Shown: positions 63,355 through 64,000 of the stretch, piece by piece
Layout: each line of letters begins with the position of its first letter
How positions within the stretch are numbered: the stretch's first letter is position 1
Assembly (NCBI RefSeq): GCF_016859125.1
Contig: NZ_CP069338.1
Location: 4,651,501 to 4,715,500 of the forward strand
Direction of reading: 5' to 3'
Source of the DNA: Archangium violaceum
Lineage (GTDB): Bacteria > Myxococcota > Myxococcia > Myxococcales > Myxococcaceae
Length of the DNA stretch: 64,000 nt
Translations under genes and position numbers: made by a program
The notes under the pieces: generated by a model
Database searches by the model: none
What the model was told of the DNA's origin: nothing
Seen by the model: only the letters and a program-made list of their open reading frames with translations

Positions 63355-63737
63355 TCCTCCCCCTCCTTCTTCGACTTGAGCCGGGCGACGGCCTCTTCCA
63401 GCTGGCGCAGCTCCTCGTCGCTGACCTCGTCGGCCTGGGACAGCCACGTGGCGAAGGGGGACAGCGAGCCCGCCAGGGACTTCTGCACGAAGTCCCCCAC
63501 CACGCCGCGCAGCAGCTCCGCCAGCGGCACGCTCGAGCTGTACTGGTAGACGCCCTCCACCTTGTTCCGGGTGAGGTGTCCCTTGCTCCGCAGCCGCTCC
63601 ATCACCGTGAGGATGGTGGAGCGCGCCAGCCCCTGCGGCTCACCGAACTTCTCCGCCACCTCTCCCACGGTGGCCGGGCCGTGCTCCGCCACCCAGCGCA
63701 GCACCGCCAACTCCTGGTCTCCCACCGGCTTCTTCAT
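63351..63737 (-). CDS. BlaI/MecI-family transcriptional repressor
   Basis: 128 aa from ATG 63737. A winged helix (LAVLRWVAEHGPATVGEVAEKFGEPQGLARSTILTVMERLRSKGHL) is followed by the dimerisation helices. In BlaI/BlaR1 systems the M56 protease inactivates the repressor on signal sensing; here the two genes overlap by four bases. Two dyad operators lie upstream of the start. Confidence 0.92.
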   Translation of the reverse strand: MKKPVGDQELAVLRWVAEHGPATVGEVAEKFGEPQGLARSTILTVMERLRSKGHLTRNKVEGVYQYSSSVPLAELLRGVVGDFVQKSLAGSLSPFATWLSQADEVSDEELRQLEEAVARLKSKKEGEE

Positions 63738-63752
63738 GCACCCCACCCGCGT

Positions 63753-63802
63753 GACTACAAGTGTCGTCACGAAGCAAGGTATCGGTGACTACGGTTGTAG
63801 TC
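63753..63802. promoter_or_regulatory. Two BlaI-type operator dyads
   Basis: GACTACAAGTGTCGTC (63753-63768, near-perfect dyad) and GACTACGGTTGTAGTC (63787-63802, perfect 6-bp arms). Both contain the TACA-nn-TGTA-like core of BlaI/MecI sites and are centred 34 bp apart, just upstream of the blaI-M56 operon; autoregulation is expected. Confidence 0.85.
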
Positions 63803-63820
63803 AAGCCGGGGGAGGTGGGC

Positions 63821-64000
63821 TCAGGAGCTCTCGCGCTCGAGCACCAGCGGCGTCCAGTCCACGCCCAGGGACAGGCGGGGGACGGTGACACCGCCGTCCG
63901 GGGCGGCGGTGATGGTGCCGCTGGCCTTGCCGAAGCTCCAGCGGATGCGCTCGCCCGGCAGACAGTGGAAGCGCTGCACGCGCCGGGGCGTCACGTCCAC
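63821..64000 (-). CDS. C-terminal end of a gene running off the right edge
   Basis: 59 codons visible, ending at TCA 63821-63823. The residues FHCLPGERIRWSFGKASGTITAAPDGGVTVPRLSLG look like the beta-rich end of a secreted hydrolase, but no family can be named. It is on the same strand as blaI, with its stop 19 bp from the second operator. Confidence 0.6.
   Translation of the reverse strand: MDVTPRRVQRFHCLPGERIRWSFGKASGTITAAPDGGVTVPRLSLGVDWTPLVLERESS

Noticed and set aside
1-64000. CRISPR arrays, tRNA or rRNA genes
   Set aside because: No regularly spaced short repeats or recognisable RNA genes were seen on either strand.

Overview
The window is very GC-rich DNA with dense, mostly G/C-ending codons from a delta-proteobacterial fruiting myxobacterium, most likely suborder Cystobacterineae (Archangium/Cystobacter/Myxococcus relatives). 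The best evidence is the pomZ-pomX cell-division locus at the left edge, whose products keep the residues known to matter in Myxococcus xanthus. Supporting evidence is an AgmC-like protein with a MYXO-CTERM tail, many lipoproteins, ELWxxDGT repeats, several sensor kinases and a lone lanthipeptide precursor. It is chromosomal; I see no phage structural genes, IS transposase, rRNA, tRNA or CRISPR.

Layout. 1-2400: division-site positioning genes (partial upstream gene, pomZ, pomX) closed by a strong terminator. 2.7-7.8 kb: two overlapping ferritin-like genes, a DUF924 protein, TspO, a secreted lipin-like HAD phosphatase and a small lipoprotein. 8-11.9 kb: lower-GC accessory patch with a secreted trypsin-like lipoprotein between two 115-bp direct repeats, a catalytically empty kinase-like membrane protein and a TonB-C-domain lipoprotein. 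12-19 kb: a PH-like membrane protein, the lanthipeptide precursor, and an ABC ATPase with a permease fused to an M1 aminopeptidase. 18.3-21.2 kb: a DUF6463/DUF2867-type fusion divergent from a TetR regulator with a clear operator, then a histidine-rich membrane protein. 21.3-26.3 kb: a restriction-endonuclease-like gene broken by one in-frame TAG plus its partner, an ELWxxDGT protein, an SDR, a small ORF and a type III polyketide synthase. 26.3-32.3 kb: a membrane M50-like protease, a DUF202 protein, a 740-aa methyltransferase fusion and a hybrid membrane histidine kinase. 32.6-37.4 kb: an OmpA/TSP3 protein and the AgmC-like protein. 37.6-41.1 kb: a zinc-ribbon membrane protein, a broken GST, a GDSL hydrolase and an alpha/beta hydrolase.

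41.1-50.6 kb is the most striking region. It holds three tandem head-to-tail copies of a two-gene cassette on the minus strand: a 672-aa lipoprotein toxin (lipobox, pre-toxin-TG-like segment, C-terminal PD-(D/E)xK nuclease-like tip) followed 14 nt later by a ~267-aa presumed immunity protein. The toxins are almost identical over about 600 residues. They diverge only in the last ~70, and this divergence continues directly into the first ~170 residues of the immunity gene. The junctions carry decayed pieces of restriction-like genes. The architecture matches the SitA/SitI type of polymorphic lipoprotein toxins that myxobacteria transfer by outer-membrane exchange in kin discrimination; assignment to that system is inference.

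50.6-64 kb: a PAS histidine kinase, an EEP-family hydrolase, a MoxR ATPase plus VWA protein pair, an Ohr/OsmC peroxidase, a lipoprotein divergent from a DUF4139 protein, a lipoprotein amidohydrolase, and a BlaI-M56 (BlaR1-like) operon with two operators and an unusual heptad-repeat tail.
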